Shown: positions 53,631-62,570 of the stretch, piece after piece
Layout of the letters: the number at the start of each line of letters is the position of its first letter
Numbering within the stretch: position 1 is the stretch's first letter
Source of the DNA: Crocinitomicaceae bacterium
GTDB lineage: Bacteria > Bacteroidota > Bacteroidia > Flavobacteriales_D > Crocinitomicaceae
NCBI GenBank assembly: GCA_022447665.1
Contig: JAKVAQ010000004.1
Location: 1 to 64,000 of the forward strand
Length of the DNA: 64,000 nt
Reading direction: 5' to 3'
Position numbers and translations under genes: made by a program
The notes under the pieces: generated by a model
The model's database searches: none
Told to the model about the DNA's origin: nothing
The model's input: only the letters and a program-made list of their open reading frames with translations

Positions 53631-55904
53631 CTACTCTTGTAGATATATACGCTGAACTCTTTGAGAAATGCCACATAACACCTCGTAAGGAATAGTATCT
53701 AAAATTTGCGCGATATCCCTTATTTTATTGTAATCACCAAATAACTCCACTTCATCTCCTTCTGCAAAATCGTCACCTGTTAGACGGATCATAGTCATGT
53801 CCATACAAATATTTCCGACTGTAGGGCAGGCTATACCATTTACGTAAAAGGTAAAATTTCCGTTCCCCAAGGCTCTTGAGATCCCATCAGCATAACCTAC
53901 GGGAATTATGGCGATTTTCATATCCTCTTCTGCAATATATTTTCTGGAGTAGCCAATAGATTCTCCACTTAGAACATGCTTTATCTGTGAAATTTGGGAC
54001 ACATACTTTATGGCATCCCTAAGAGAAGCATCATTAATACCAAACAAACCGATTCCGATTCTTACCATATCAAAATGGGCTTCTGGGTAACGCTGCGTAG
54101 CGGCCGTATTCGATAGATGTAGAATTACCGGATAGCCTAATTCTATTTCAATTTGCTTTGACCAGGAATCAAAACGTTCAATTTGTATTAGGGTAAATTC
54201 TTTCTCACTTGGTTCGTCAGCAGATGAAAGATGTGAGAAAATGGATTCCACTTTTACTTCTGGTTGAGTACGTAATAAATCAAGTAAATCTTGAAGATCT
54301 TCCTGTTTAAATCCCAACCTATTCATTCCCGTGTCCAACTTAATATGAATTGGGTATGATTTGATATTCTTTCTAATAAGAAACTTGATAAAATCATTCA
54401 ACTGTCTAAGCGAAAAAACCGACGGCTCCAAGTCATATTGAACTATATCCTCAAAACCATGTATTTCTGAGCTCATTACTATAATCGGCTTTGATATACC
54501 CGCTGTTCTGAGTTCAACCGCTTCATTAGCATAAGCTACTCCAAAGTAATCTATTCCTTCTCTCTCTAATAATCTTCCAACCTCAATAATACCCCCACCA
54601 TATGCCTGGGCTTTAACCATCGCAAGCACTCTTACATTGTGGGCTATACTCTTTCTAAAGAAACCAAGGTTATCTCTGACTATGTTCAAATCTATTTCTA
54701 GTCTAGTAATATGATTCTTGGCTATATATCGATCAACTATCTCTTGAAAGCCTGCATCGTGAGCACCTTTTAGCAATAATACTTGATTGTGAAACTCAAT
54801 ATTTGCATCCATAAACTCTTGAACGCATTTAAAATAATCCACTTCTGCTATGTCAAAATTTCCTGGATCCTTGTCTATGTAAACTAGCCTATTTACCCTA
54901 TAAGCTCTGAGCATATCTGCAATTTCATTTTCATCAAACAAAGAATCCTTAAACCTTGATAAGCAAACTGTTATACCATCATAGCCTTGTTCTTTTTGTA
55001 GACTAGATAATGCAGAATCAAGTGAGTTTACATCAGCACTATAAGCGTCATTGATAATTAAAGTACCATTTGTTCCTTGGTGTCTTTCCATTCTCATGGC
55101 AATTTCCGGTAGGCTATTTAACTTCTGGATAATACTTTCCTTATCTAGCCCCAGATATAGTGCCAATTGAAAGACAAGACTGGCGTTTGACCTTCCTGCC
55201 TTTGTATTGAAAATTGAGTATGTTTCAGGTATTTCTTTGGGCTTAATTAGAAAGTCAACCGACTTAAAAAGCTTAAATTTTTCATTTTTCTTCTGGTCCT
55301 GAGATTCAAAATTTTGTCCGTGTGCTTCCCCTATTCCTGTAAAAACACCTACTGTTGGTTGAATCATATCTTGCAAAAGATACATTTCGTTTGGCTTAGA
55401 TATACCAGCTTCAATAATTGCAAGATTATGATCTTCAGACATTTCTAAAAGAGATAGAGCAACACCTATTTGACTATTGTAGCTTTTAGGACTTCTAATG
55501 ATGTTGAAATGCTCCTTTAAAACAACATAAAGCCATTCTTTGACCACGGTTTTACCATTGCTTCCAGTAATGCCTATAACAGGGTAATCAAACTTTTGCC
55601 TATGCGCTTTAGCAATTGATTGTAAGGCGACTAGAACATCTTGGACTTGTATTTGATTTATCTCAACTCTCTCATTTATTTGTGAGACAATTGCGGTTTC
55701 ACCGCCCTTATCTTTAAAATCTTGAAGATAATCTGCTCCATCTTCAAATTTTCCTGAAAAAGCAAAGAAAAGAGTGCTCTCCGAAATTCTTGATGCACGT
55801 GAATCTATAACTACATTATCAATTCGGCTGTTTGAATTAACAACCTTAGTTTTTGTAGCATTAAGAAGAGAAAATAAATTGTCGAGTTCTAGCTCAAGCT
55901 TCAC
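53631..55904 (-). CDS. bifunctional MurF ligase - alanine racemase
   Basis: This 757-residue fusion joins the two enzymes that make and attach D-Ala in peptidoglycan precursors. The MurF part (about 1-385) has the ATP loop IGITGSNGKTVVKEWLY, KSYNSQIGVALSLLEM and ERHQGTNGTLIINDAYSADV. The alanine racemase part (about 390-757) has the PLP-lysine motif AMVKAQAYGGG, LDTGMNRLGF, and the catalytic-Tyr region IGYSRKYIAEED followed by GNICMDMTMIRL. This fusion is normal in Bacteroidota. The racemase motif reads GGG where many enzymes have GHG, a family-level variation. It begins 2 bases past the tdk stop, so tdk and murF-alr are co-transcribed. Confidence 0.93.
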   Translation of the reverse strand: MKLELELDNLFSLLNATKTKVVNSNSRIDNVVIDSRASRISESTLFFAFSGKFEDGADYLQDFKDKGGETAIVSQINERVEINQIQVQDVLVALQSIAKAHRQKFDYPVIGITGSNGKTVVKEWLYVVLKEHFNIIRSPKSYNSQIGVALSLLEMSEDHNLAIIEAGISKPNEMYLLQDMIQPTVGVFTGIGEAHGQNFESQDQKKNEKFKLFKSVDFLIKPKEIPETYSIFNTKAGRSNASLVFQLALYLGLDKESIIQKLNSLPEIAMRMERHQGTNGTLIINDAYSADVNSLDSALSSLQKEQGYDGITVCLSRFKDSLFDENEIADMLRAYRVNRLVYIDKDPGNFDIAEVDYFKCVQEFMDANIEFHNQVLLLKGAHDAGFQEIVDRYIAKNHITRLEIDLNIVRDNLGFFRKSIAHNVRVLAMVKAQAYGGGIIEVGRLLEREGIDYFGVAYANEAVELRTAGISKPIIVMSSEIHGFEDIVQYDLEPSVFSLRQLNDFIKFLIRKNIKSYPIHIKLDTGMNRLGFKQEDLQDLLDLLRTQPEVKVESIFSHLSSADEPSEKEFTLIQIERFDSWSKQIEIELGYPVILHLSNTAATQRYPEAHFDMVRIGIGLFGINDASLRDAIKYVSQISQIKHVLSGESIGYSRKYIAEEDMKIAIIPVGYADGISRALGNGNFTFYVNGIACPTVGNICMDMTMIRLTGDDFAEGDEVELFGDYNKIRDIAQILDTIPYEVLCGISQRVQRIYLQE

Positions 55905-55906
55905 TT

Positions 55907-56515
55907 TTAGGTCAATTCTTTATAGCATGTTCTGCATAAAGGTACGTACTTATCTTTTTCTCCAAGAAGAACAAGTTCTCCATCTTCAGAAATTCGATGT
56001 GTGTACTTTGCCGGCGCAGAACAAAAAGTACAAACAGAGTGCAGTTTTTTCACCACATCTGCTTTACCTAAAAGCATTGGCATTGGACCAAAAGGTTCTG
56101 CTCGATAATCTAGGTCTAGACCGGCCAAAATAACATCTTTGCCCATTGCTGCTATATCTTCAACTACATCCACAATAGAATCATTGAAGAATTGCGCTTC
56201 ATCAATCGCAATAACATCAACATCATCGATAAACTGCAACATTTCAACTGGCTCTTCAATGTTTCTAGCTTCTACCTTATCCTTATCATGAGAAACCACT
56301 TCATTATCTGAATAGCGGTTATCTAATAATGGCTTGAAAACTATAACAGTTTTGTTTTGTTCGCGATGCGTTGCGATTTCATTAATCAAGCCTTTTGTTT
56401 TTCCTGAAAACATAGGCCCACAAATAACTGTAATTTTTGACACATCATTACGTTCACTTAGAGTAAAGTGCTTTGAGTACTTAACAGTTTTATTTTGAGA
56501 AATTTTTAAAGGCAT
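55907..56515 (-). CDS. tdk: thymidine kinase
   Basis: This 202-residue type II thymidine kinase phosphorylates salvaged thymidine to dTMP. It has the P-loop GPMFSGKT (33-40), the Walker B-like AIDEAQFF, the lasso region with four zinc cysteines (CTFC and CRTC), and YRAEPFGPM. The N-terminal 27 residues before ITVICGPMF are longer than usual, so a downstream start cannot be excluded. It diverges from the acidic hypothetical gene and precedes murF-alr. Confidence 0.93.
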   Translation of the reverse strand: MPLKISQNKTVKYSKHFTLSERNDVSKITVICGPMFSGKTKGLINEIATHREQNKTVIVFKPLLDNRYSDNEVVSHDKDKVEARNIEEPVEMLQFIDDVDVIAIDEAQFFNDSIVDVVEDIAAMGKDVILAGLDLDYRAEPFGPMPMLLGKADVVKKLHSVCTFCSAPAKYTHRISEDGELVLLGEKDKYVPLCRTCYKELT

Positions 56516-56549
56516 AATCGACTTGACTCAAAGTTAAATTTAATTTTAC

Positions 56550-57395
56550 ATGAGATTAAAAATTGTGGATAACTTCATAGAAATGGGAAAAACAACTTTA
56601 ACATATATAACGCAAGAAAACGACGAATTATCAGCGGGAATTGAGAAACTCAAATCAGGAGAATTAAGCGCCTCAGAACTTGATAAGCTTACAGAGAACG
56701 CAAAGTCACTTTACGAAGCGCTTATAGTTCTTCGCTACAAAGCATTTGAGAAACATTTGGGAAGAGAAGTGGTTGATTTTGTTGAAGAACCAGTTCATCA
56801 AGAAGAAGTTTCAGCATCTACTGAAACAGAAGAAATTCAAGAAGAACCAGTAGTTGAGGAAGATTCTTTCTCGGGGTTCGATTTAACTGGAGAAACTGAA
56901 GTTACGGAAGAAGAACCAAGCGCTCCAACAATGTTCGATTTTAGTGGCGTTGAAGAAAATGAAGGAGAATCAATCGCTGAGCATACTTTGGAAGAGTCTG
57001 AAAAGACTGAAGAAAGGATAGAACAAGATGACTTTGATATTCATTCTTTTAGAGAATCTGAAAATACTGCTAATACTGAAGATGCAATTGAGGATGATTC
57101 ACTGAATTCACAATTTAAAGACAATCGAGATGGTAGCTTAAGGAAGCAGTTGGGAAGAACTCCAATAAGTGACTTAAAATCTGAGATTGGGATAGCTAAA
57201 AAGTTTGAGTACATCAATTCTATGTTCAATGGTAAAACTGAGATGTATGATTCTGCCATTAATGAGCTGAATAGCTGCGGGAGTGATGAAGCGGCTAAAA
57301 ACTTATTAAATGATTACGCAAAAGAATTTAATTGGGATTTGGACGATAAATCCATCATCAAGTTTATTGAATTAGTAGAACGCAGATACATTTAA
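56550..57395 (+). CDS. acidic conserved hypothetical protein
   Basis: This 281-residue soluble protein has a helical N-terminal part (about 10-75; ELSAGIEKLKSGELSASELD), a long Glu-rich low-complexity linker (about 80-205) and a conserved helical C-terminal domain. The last reads LGRTPISDLKSEIGIAKKFE, then YDSAINELNSCGSDEAAKNL and IIKFIELVERRYI. The C-terminal pattern recurs in Bacteroidota proteins of unknown function; I cannot name a family. GTG 56565 or ATG 56583 could be the real start, since a near -7 box (TAATTTTA) ends 2 bases before ATG 56550. Its stop overlaps the peptidase start (TAATG). Confidence 0.75.
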   Translation: MRLKIVDNFIEMGKTTLTYITQENDELSAGIEKLKSGELSASELDKLTENAKSLYEALIVLRYKAFEKHLGREVVDFVEEPVHQEEVSASTETEEIQEEPVVEEDSFSGFDLTGETEVTEEEPSAPTMFDFSGVEENEGESIAEHTLEESEKTEERIEQDDFDIHSFRESENTANTEDAIEDDSLNSQFKDNRDGSLRKQLGRTPISDLKSEIGIAKKFEYINSMFNGKTEMYDSAINELNSCGSDEAAKNLLNDYAKEFNWDLDDKSIIKFIELVERRYI

Positions 57396-58663
57396 TGTTT
57401 CGTTGGTTCGGCATATTGTTCGTAGGTCTAAGCAGTTTTGGTCTAAGCCAGGTAGAATACGCCCGTGAGATAATGAGCGAATTATGCTCGGATAATTATA
57501 AGGGGCGAGGGTACGTAGATAGTGGAGATATAAAAGCCTCGCAGTTTATAGCTGATGAATTGGAATCCATTGGCGTTGAGGCTGGATCAAAAACAGGGTA
57601 TTTTCAAGAATATAGCTTTAGTGTAAATACCTTTCCTTATGCCATAGAAGTGAAACTTGATGATTCTTTGCTAACTCCTGGGGAAAATTATCTCATCAGT
57701 CCCTATTCCGGAACAGCTCAAGGGAAGTTTGATGTGGTTCCGATTAACTCAGAAAATTACTTCACCACTTATGGAGGAAATGTGGTGCCTCAGAAAGGAA
57801 AAAAAGAGCAGGTCGTATATGCTTTTAATTTCACCGATTACGCTCCTGGTGAAACGCTAAGTGATATTCAGAAAAATGCCTATCAAATAGCTCAGTATTA
57901 TCCCGTAATTTGGGTCACCAATCAAAAACAGATGTACTCCGTTGGTCGCTTCCACCTTAATTACCCCATCATTGAAATTGACTCAAGTGCCTACAATTCT
58001 CCTGAAGAGGTTTACATAAAGGTTAACAATAAGTATATCCCAAAATATACGACACGTAACGTTATAGGAAAAATAAAAGGGAAAAAGAAAAGAAAATATA
58101 TTGTGTTTTCAGCACATTTTGATCACTTGGGAATGATGGGACCAGATGCTATGTTTCCTGGAGCTAATGACAATGCTAGCGGTGTGGCTATGCTTCTCTC
58201 CTTGGCAAAACACTATGTCGACAATAAACCAGACTATACTATCTACTTCTGTTTTTTTAGTGGAGAAGAAGCGGGACTAGAAGGTTCTAAATATTTCGTG
58301 AGTCATCCTACCTTTAAGCTTAAGCGCGTGAATTTTGTATTAAATATTGACATAATGGGCGGAGCAGAGGATGGAATTACTCTTGTTAACGGCACCAAAC
58401 ACACTGAAGCATTTGAAAAAATTCAAGAAATTAATTTAGCGATGAATTTGTTGAATAGGGTTAAGAAAAGAGGACCTACCGCTAATTCAGATCATTATTA
58501 TTTCTCTGAATCTGGTATACCATCTTTTTTCATATACTCCATGGGGAATGTGAGCAACTATCACGACATATTTGATACTGCTGAAAATACAACTCTGGGA
58601 AAATTTGATGAAGTAGAAACTCTTCTAAAATCTTTTCTATTAGAATATGGCTTTCAACTCTGA
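57395..58663 (+). CDS. secreted M28 family metallopeptidase
   Basis: This 422-residue aminopeptidase-like enzyme has a signal peptide (MFRWFGILFVGLSSFGLSQ). The di-zinc site is complete: FSAHFDHLG (His), GANDNASGVAM (bridging Asp), FFSGEEAGLEGS (general-base Glu plus ligand), NIDIMGG (Asp) and YHDIFDT (His). A PA-domain-like insertion occupies about 120-200. By family it cleaves N-terminal residues from peptides in the periplasm or outside. It is coupled to the acidic hypothetical gene upstream (TAATG) and to the small membrane protein downstream (shared base). Confidence 0.9.
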   Translation: MFRWFGILFVGLSSFGLSQVEYAREIMSELCSDNYKGRGYVDSGDIKASQFIADELESIGVEAGSKTGYFQEYSFSVNTFPYAIEVKLDDSLLTPGENYLISPYSGTAQGKFDVVPINSENYFTTYGGNVVPQKGKKEQVVYAFNFTDYAPGETLSDIQKNAYQIAQYYPVIWVTNQKQMYSVGRFHLNYPIIEIDSSAYNSPEEVYIKVNNKYIPKYTTRNVIGKIKGKKKRKYIVFSAHFDHLGMMGPDAMFPGANDNASGVAMLLSLAKHYVDNKPDYTIYFCFFSGEEAGLEGSKYFVSHPTFKLKRVNFVLNIDIMGGAEDGITLVNGTKHTEAFEKIQEINLAMNLLNRVKKRGPTANSDHYYFSESGIPSFFIYSMGNVSNYHDIFDTAENTTLGKFDEVETLLKSFLLEYGFQL

Positions 58664-58881
58664 TGAAAGAGGAGAGAGAAAATATTGATCTGGGTCGCTT
58701 CAGAAACTATAAGAAGCAAAATCCCAAACTAATTATTCGGTATGTAATTTATACTGCTGTACTTTTCTTTATTGTGTTTTATGGAATAAAATTCATTGAA
58801 GAACTCATACCAAAAACAATAAAAGAAGAAGGAATTGAAGTGCTAATTGAAGAAAGTGATACTCTTAATACACAACAGTAA
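58663..58881 (+). CDS. small single-pass membrane protein
   Basis: This 72-residue protein has a charged N-terminus (REENIDLGRFRNYKKQNPK), one membrane helix (about 25-46) and an acidic C-terminus (EEGIEVLIEESDTL). No family is recognised. The start overlaps the peptidase stop by one base, so it is part of that operon. The 3' end overlaps the stop of the convergent sorting-domain gene by 17 bases. Confidence 0.65.
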   Translation: MKEERENIDLGRFRNYKKQNPKLIIRYVIYTAVLFFIVFYGIKFIEELIPKTIKEEGIEVLIEESDTLNTQQ

Positions 58882-59206
58882 GCACAGACTGTTGTCTCGT
58901 GATTTCTCCTGCTGAATTTGTTGCTTCTACGTGCACATAATAAACGCCTGCAGCCACTTTTTCTCCAGCGTGTGTAAATCCATCCCAAGAACCATTTAAT
59001 CCTTCAAAAACATAAACAGTTGCTCCATATCTGTTGAATATACGACATGTTAAAGCTTCATAGCCCACAGTTCGAACCCGAAAGAAATCATTCACCCCAT
59101 CAAAATCTGGAGTAAAGACGTTAGGAATGCTAATACTTTGTTGAGAATAAGCATTCGCACCTAAAGTAAGGACGAGTAGAAGCAATATTTTCTTAAAGAA
59201 TTTCAT
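58865..59206 (-). CDS. stand-alone T9SS type B (CHU_C) sorting domain
   Basis: This 113-residue protein consists of a signal peptide (KFFKKILLLLVLTLGANAYS) and then only a gliding-motility/CHU_C C-terminal domain: ISIPNVFTPDFDGVNDFFRV, CRIFNRYGATVYVFEG and WDGFTHAGEKVAAGVYYVHV. Normally this domain closes very large proteins and directs them through the type IX secretion system; here no passenger is present. ATG 59206 starts the signal peptide; a TTG at 59212 is less likely. A -7 box TAAATTTG lies 20 bases upstream. It may be a remnant or a domain that works alone. Confidence 0.85.
   Translation of the reverse strand: MKFFKKILLLLVLTLGANAYSQQSISIPNVFTPDFDGVNDFFRVRTVGYEALTCRIFNRYGATVYVFEGLNGSWDGFTHAGEKVAAGVYYVHVEATNSAGEITRQQSVLTVVY
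58872..58895. terminator. convergent hairpin at gene ends
   Basis: ACAACAGT (58872-58879) and ACTGTTGT (58888-58895) form a perfect 8-bp stem with an 8-base loop, where the small membrane protein gene and the sorting-domain gene meet. No T tract follows on either strand, so terminator function is uncertain. Confidence 0.35.
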
Positions 59207-59225
59207 TTCCAACGTTCAAGTTAGT

Positions 59226-59233
59226 CAAATTTA
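59226..59233 (-). promoter_or_regulatory. -7 box of the sorting-domain gene
   Basis: TAAATTTG on the minus strand is a perfect TAnnTTTG match, 19 bases before ATG 59206. The hairpin AGAGTT-TTTC-AACTCT (59235-59250) occupies the spacer, so no clear -33 is present. Confidence 0.45.
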
Positions 59234-59252
59234 CAGAGTTTTTCAACTCTTT

Positions 59253-62075
59253 TTACTCATTTAATAGCTCCAAACCATAAGTCTTACCCTTATCTACAGC
59301 GGGAACACCATACTTCATCCAGTAAGGCATTGGTGCGTCAAGAAGGTAATAATCAAAGAATTGGCGCATTCTAATACTCAAGTCTTTCTTGTTTGCTAAT
59401 TGTGTTAGGTTGTGTTTATCGCCATTATAATTTAATAGCCAAGCTGGCTTCGATAACCTGCGTAATCCCATATACATTTCAATACCCTGGTACCACGGCA
59501 CCGCTCCATCATCGTCGTTATGCATAATCAATAAAGGTGTAGACACATTTGGAATTCCGAAGATAGGTGAATTTTCAATGTACAGGTCTGGCCTTTCCCA
59601 AATAGTATATCCAATTCTACTTTGTCCTCTTTCGTACTGGAACATTCTTGAATATCCACTTCCCCATCTCACTCCTCCGTATGCTGAGAACATATTACTC
59701 ACAGGTGCTCCCGCCATCGCTGCCTTATACTTAGTAGTCATAGTGACTAGCTGAGCCGTTTGATAACCTCCCCAACTTTGACCTTGTAGGGCCATGCGTG
59801 TTGAGTCTATCCATGAATGCCGGCGTGTTAGGGCATCAGAACCACTTACAATACAGTTATATGCCGATTTTGCAGGATGGCCCTCTTCGTAGTACACATC
59901 AGGGATAAACACGATATACCCATTTGAAACGTATTCGGTTGGGTAAATGATTGATGCTGTTGCTCTTGGCGCATAGTATGCATGTTTTCTGTCCATATAT
60001 TTCTCGTAGAAATACACCATAAGTGGATAAGACTTTGTAGAATCAAAATCTTCAGGTTTATACAGAAGGCCTCGCATATCAGTTCCATCATATGCTTTCC
60101 AAGTAGTTGTTTCAACTGTACCCCAGTTATATTCTACTTGTTGTGGATTTATATCCGTTATGATTTTAGGATTGCTAAAATTGAAGTCTGTCACTTCCAA
60201 TTCTCCATAAGTTTGGAAGTTTGTTCTTCTCAAAAGCAACTTATCACTCATCTTCGCCTTAGAAATATAGGTCATCATATGACCAGATTCCATCAACTTC
60301 TTTTTAGTAAACTCCTTGCCATTCTGGTTAATCGACCAGTAAGAACCATCTCTTGATTCTTCATCCGTCCCATAAAGCATTGACTCTTCCATTTGGATAT
60401 ACAAGCTATCCGTGTTGAATTGAACCAAGTTGAAGCTCACTTGCTCCTTCATACCGGTCCCTCCAGTCAAGCAAAACTCCTCTCCCGGCTTAACAGGATT
60501 TACAGCCCAAATATCAAATCTGTTTTTGACAACGTAATATTCTATACCGTCTAATAGCATCCAACCTTCAGTTCCCACTTCCTGAGGAGCATAAGGCACA
60601 CCATTGTTGTCGTCAGAAAAGATTCCTTCAATATTTTCAGTTAGATTATATTCTTTACCCGTTGAGATATCTTTACCCATCCAAGCTGAATCGAGTGTAG
60701 AATACCAAACAAACTTATCACCCATTGGAGAGATTGATCCAAAACCAAAGATTCCTTCTTTAATCATTTCTCTTTCTCCTGTGATCATATTCACTTTGAA
60801 AAAGTCTGTTCTCCAAGGATAGGTCCAAGTACGCTCCATTTCATAACCCAATTTACTATATCCTAATGCAAAGTCAGCATTTCCCTTATTTTGTACTGAA
60901 ACACTTTCCATTAGAGAATCAGCCAATTGTATCATATCCTTTTTATTAATATCATAAACTGCAAGGAAGGTTTGTTTTGCATCAAAGTACTTGTTGATTA
61001 ACTGACCGGGCTGGATAAATGGGTCATTCCAGCGCCAAACATCTACTTTCGCCTTTTCACTATCTAACAATGTATCTTCAGGTTCTTGTCGTATAATCTT
61101 ATTTGTTCCAAAAAAAATACGAGATCCATTCTCCGAAAAATAAGGTCTTCGATTAGCTGAAACGGTCCAGTTTTTTGGCATGTTAGAAGAAAGTGAATCA
61201 ATAATTTTGTTCGCCTTTTCATCTCCAACTGACCAGCTAAATAGCTCAAAGTTTTTGCGTTCGTTTGTATCAGTGCTGGCCAAGTAAACTAGTTGATCGC
61301 CTTGTTCAGAAAATGATGGATACTTCACTTTCAATTTTTTATCATCAATACGAATTGTATTCCAATTAGTAAGATCCGTTAAGTTTACTGAAAGTGTATC
61401 TGAATCACCTTTAAGACTTTTTACATACGCTAACTTTTTACCTTTGGTATCAAACGTAAAAGAAGTTACACCATGAATTTCACGAGAGTCTCCTGTTAAA
61501 GGATTCCAGACTACCAAAGTTTTGCCCGTTGTAGATGGTTTTTCGCATTCATTTTTCTTCTTTTTCTTTTTGAATAACCACCTTTTCTTTGGTTCTGGAC
61601 ATTCAGGCGTTTTATCTTCATTAAGCATATATCCAACCCAATTACCTTCTTCTGCTAATTTGAAGGACTTAACATCTGGAATTAATGAAATTGAATCTTC
61701 TTTATGAAGGTAAACTCCAAGAGTATCTAAAGGCCATTTTTTCCTAGGAACTTCATCTAATTCCAACGTTCGCAGGGTGTCATAACCCGGAGCGATTGTG
61801 AAAATTGTAAACGATTCAGAGTAAGCTATTGAAGCATCTTCACCGCGATTTACAACAATCTTTTTATCAGATGCAGTGCTTTCTATTGTTAGCACTGCGT
61901 CACCAACAGATGGGTTTACTTGATAGGTAATCCAATCTCCAGACTGTGACTGCTTGATCGACCTAAATGACTTCCATTCGTCATAAACTTGGTAATCAAT
62001 TTTCTTTTTTTCTTGACCAAATGCATTGAAAGTTGTTAGGGCAAGAATTAAGCAGGATAAATGAGAGAGTTTCAT
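59253..62075 (-). CDS. secreted S9 family (prolyl oligopeptidase-like) peptidase
   Basis: This 940-residue protein has a signal peptide (MKLSHLSCLILALTTFNAFG), a long beta-propeller region (about 25-640) and a C-terminal alpha/beta-hydrolase domain. The catalytic triad is visible: GQSWGGYQT (Ser), HNDDDGAVPWYQG (Asp) and NGDKHNL (His). A run of Lys residues interrupts the early propeller (KKRWLFKKKKKKNEC). Such enzymes degrade peptides in the periplasm or outside. It is monocistronic, behind a -7 box at 62093-62100. The gene is complete. Confidence 0.92.
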   Translation of the reverse strand: MKLSHLSCLILALTTFNAFGQEKKKIDYQVYDEWKSFRSIKQSQSGDWITYQVNPSVGDAVLTIESTASDKKIVVNRGEDASIAYSESFTIFTIAPGYDTLRTLELDEVPRKKWPLDTLGVYLHKEDSISLIPDVKSFKLAEEGNWVGYMLNEDKTPECPEPKKRWLFKKKKKKNECEKPSTTGKTLVVWNPLTGDSREIHGVTSFTFDTKGKKLAYVKSLKGDSDTLSVNLTDLTNWNTIRIDDKKLKVKYPSFSEQGDQLVYLASTDTNERKNFELFSWSVGDEKANKIIDSLSSNMPKNWTVSANRRPYFSENGSRIFFGTNKIIRQEPEDTLLDSEKAKVDVWRWNDPFIQPGQLINKYFDAKQTFLAVYDINKKDMIQLADSLMESVSVQNKGNADFALGYSKLGYEMERTWTYPWRTDFFKVNMITGEREMIKEGIFGFGSISPMGDKFVWYSTLDSAWMGKDISTGKEYNLTENIEGIFSDDNNGVPYAPQEVGTEGWMLLDGIEYYVVKNRFDIWAVNPVKPGEEFCLTGGTGMKEQVSFNLVQFNTDSLYIQMEESMLYGTDEESRDGSYWSINQNGKEFTKKKLMESGHMMTYISKAKMSDKLLLRRTNFQTYGELEVTDFNFSNPKIITDINPQQVEYNWGTVETTTWKAYDGTDMRGLLYKPEDFDSTKSYPLMVYFYEKYMDRKHAYYAPRATASIIYPTEYVSNGYIVFIPDVYYEEGHPAKSAYNCIVSGSDALTRRHSWIDSTRMALQGQSWGGYQTAQLVTMTTKYKAAMAGAPVSNMFSAYGGVRWGSGYSRMFQYERGQSRIGYTIWERPDLYIENSPIFGIPNVSTPLLIMHNDDDGAVPWYQGIEMYMGLRRLSKPAWLLNYNGDKHNLTQLANKKDLSIRMRQFFDYYLLDAPMPYWMKYGVPAVDKGKTYGLELLNE

Positions 62076-62092
62076 GGTTTTTGAATTTCTCT

Positions 62093-62100
62093 CAAAATTA
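62093..62100 (-). promoter_or_regulatory. -7 box of the S9 peptidase gene
   Basis: TAATTTTG on the minus strand is a perfect TAnnTTTG match, giving a leader of about 13 bases before the ATG at 62075. No TTG is seen at the -33 distance. Confidence 0.5.
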
Positions 62101-62164
62101 AGCGAATCACTAGAAATTAAGGCACACTTACCTAAAAGAAATTAACAGTAATTCAGCAATAAGT

Positions 62165-62515
62165 CTAATCATGAGAAACGATGATCTGGATTTGATTATC
62201 AATGTGATGTTTAAATCCAATATCATAAGCCATAGTATATTTCTCTCCTATTGGACTATGGTGAACATGCGTAAAGAAATCATGATTGAAGCCATGGGCC
62301 TTTGCTATATCCATTGAAATTGGTGATGATCTATAGACCTCATATAACCTGTGTAATGTTGTCCAATTCTTATGTAAGATTTTATTGATTCGGATTACTT
62401 TTGCCTCTTTAGCTTTGTTGTGTCTGTTGTGGTATGCATTCTTACATTTCATCGAGCAAAATTTCTGATTTGATCTGCCTGCAAACTCTGTACCGCATTC
62501 AATACATGTATTCAT
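62165..62515 (-). CDS. zinc-ribbon hypothetical protein
   Basis: This 116-residue soluble protein has an N-terminal treble-clef/zinc-ribbon: CIECGTEFAGRSNQKFCSMK with a fourth Cys in KCKNAYHNRHN. An amphipathic helix and a conserved-looking YRSSPISMDIAKAHGFNHDF follow. Proteins of this build are frequent in Bacteroidota next to mobile or DNA-related genes, but no function is known. It lies 55 bases after the TonB-dependent receptor gene with no recognisable promoter of its own. Confidence 0.7.
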   Translation of the reverse strand: MNTCIECGTEFAGRSNQKFCSMKCKNAYHNRHNKAKEAKVIRINKILHKNWTTLHRLYEVYRSSPISMDIAKAHGFNHDFFTHVHHSPIGEKYTMAYDIGFKHHIDNQIQIIVSHD

Positions 62516-62570
62516 AGAAAACGTTTTTAATACGTTCTACGCACAGTTTTTTGAAAGGGTTTCAGAGAAT

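Noticed and set aside
59235-59254. AGAGTT-TTTC-AACTCT hairpin plus T run as a plus-strand terminator
   Set aside because: No plus-strand gene ends nearby, the stem is short and it overlaps the stop codon of the S9 peptidase on the other strand.
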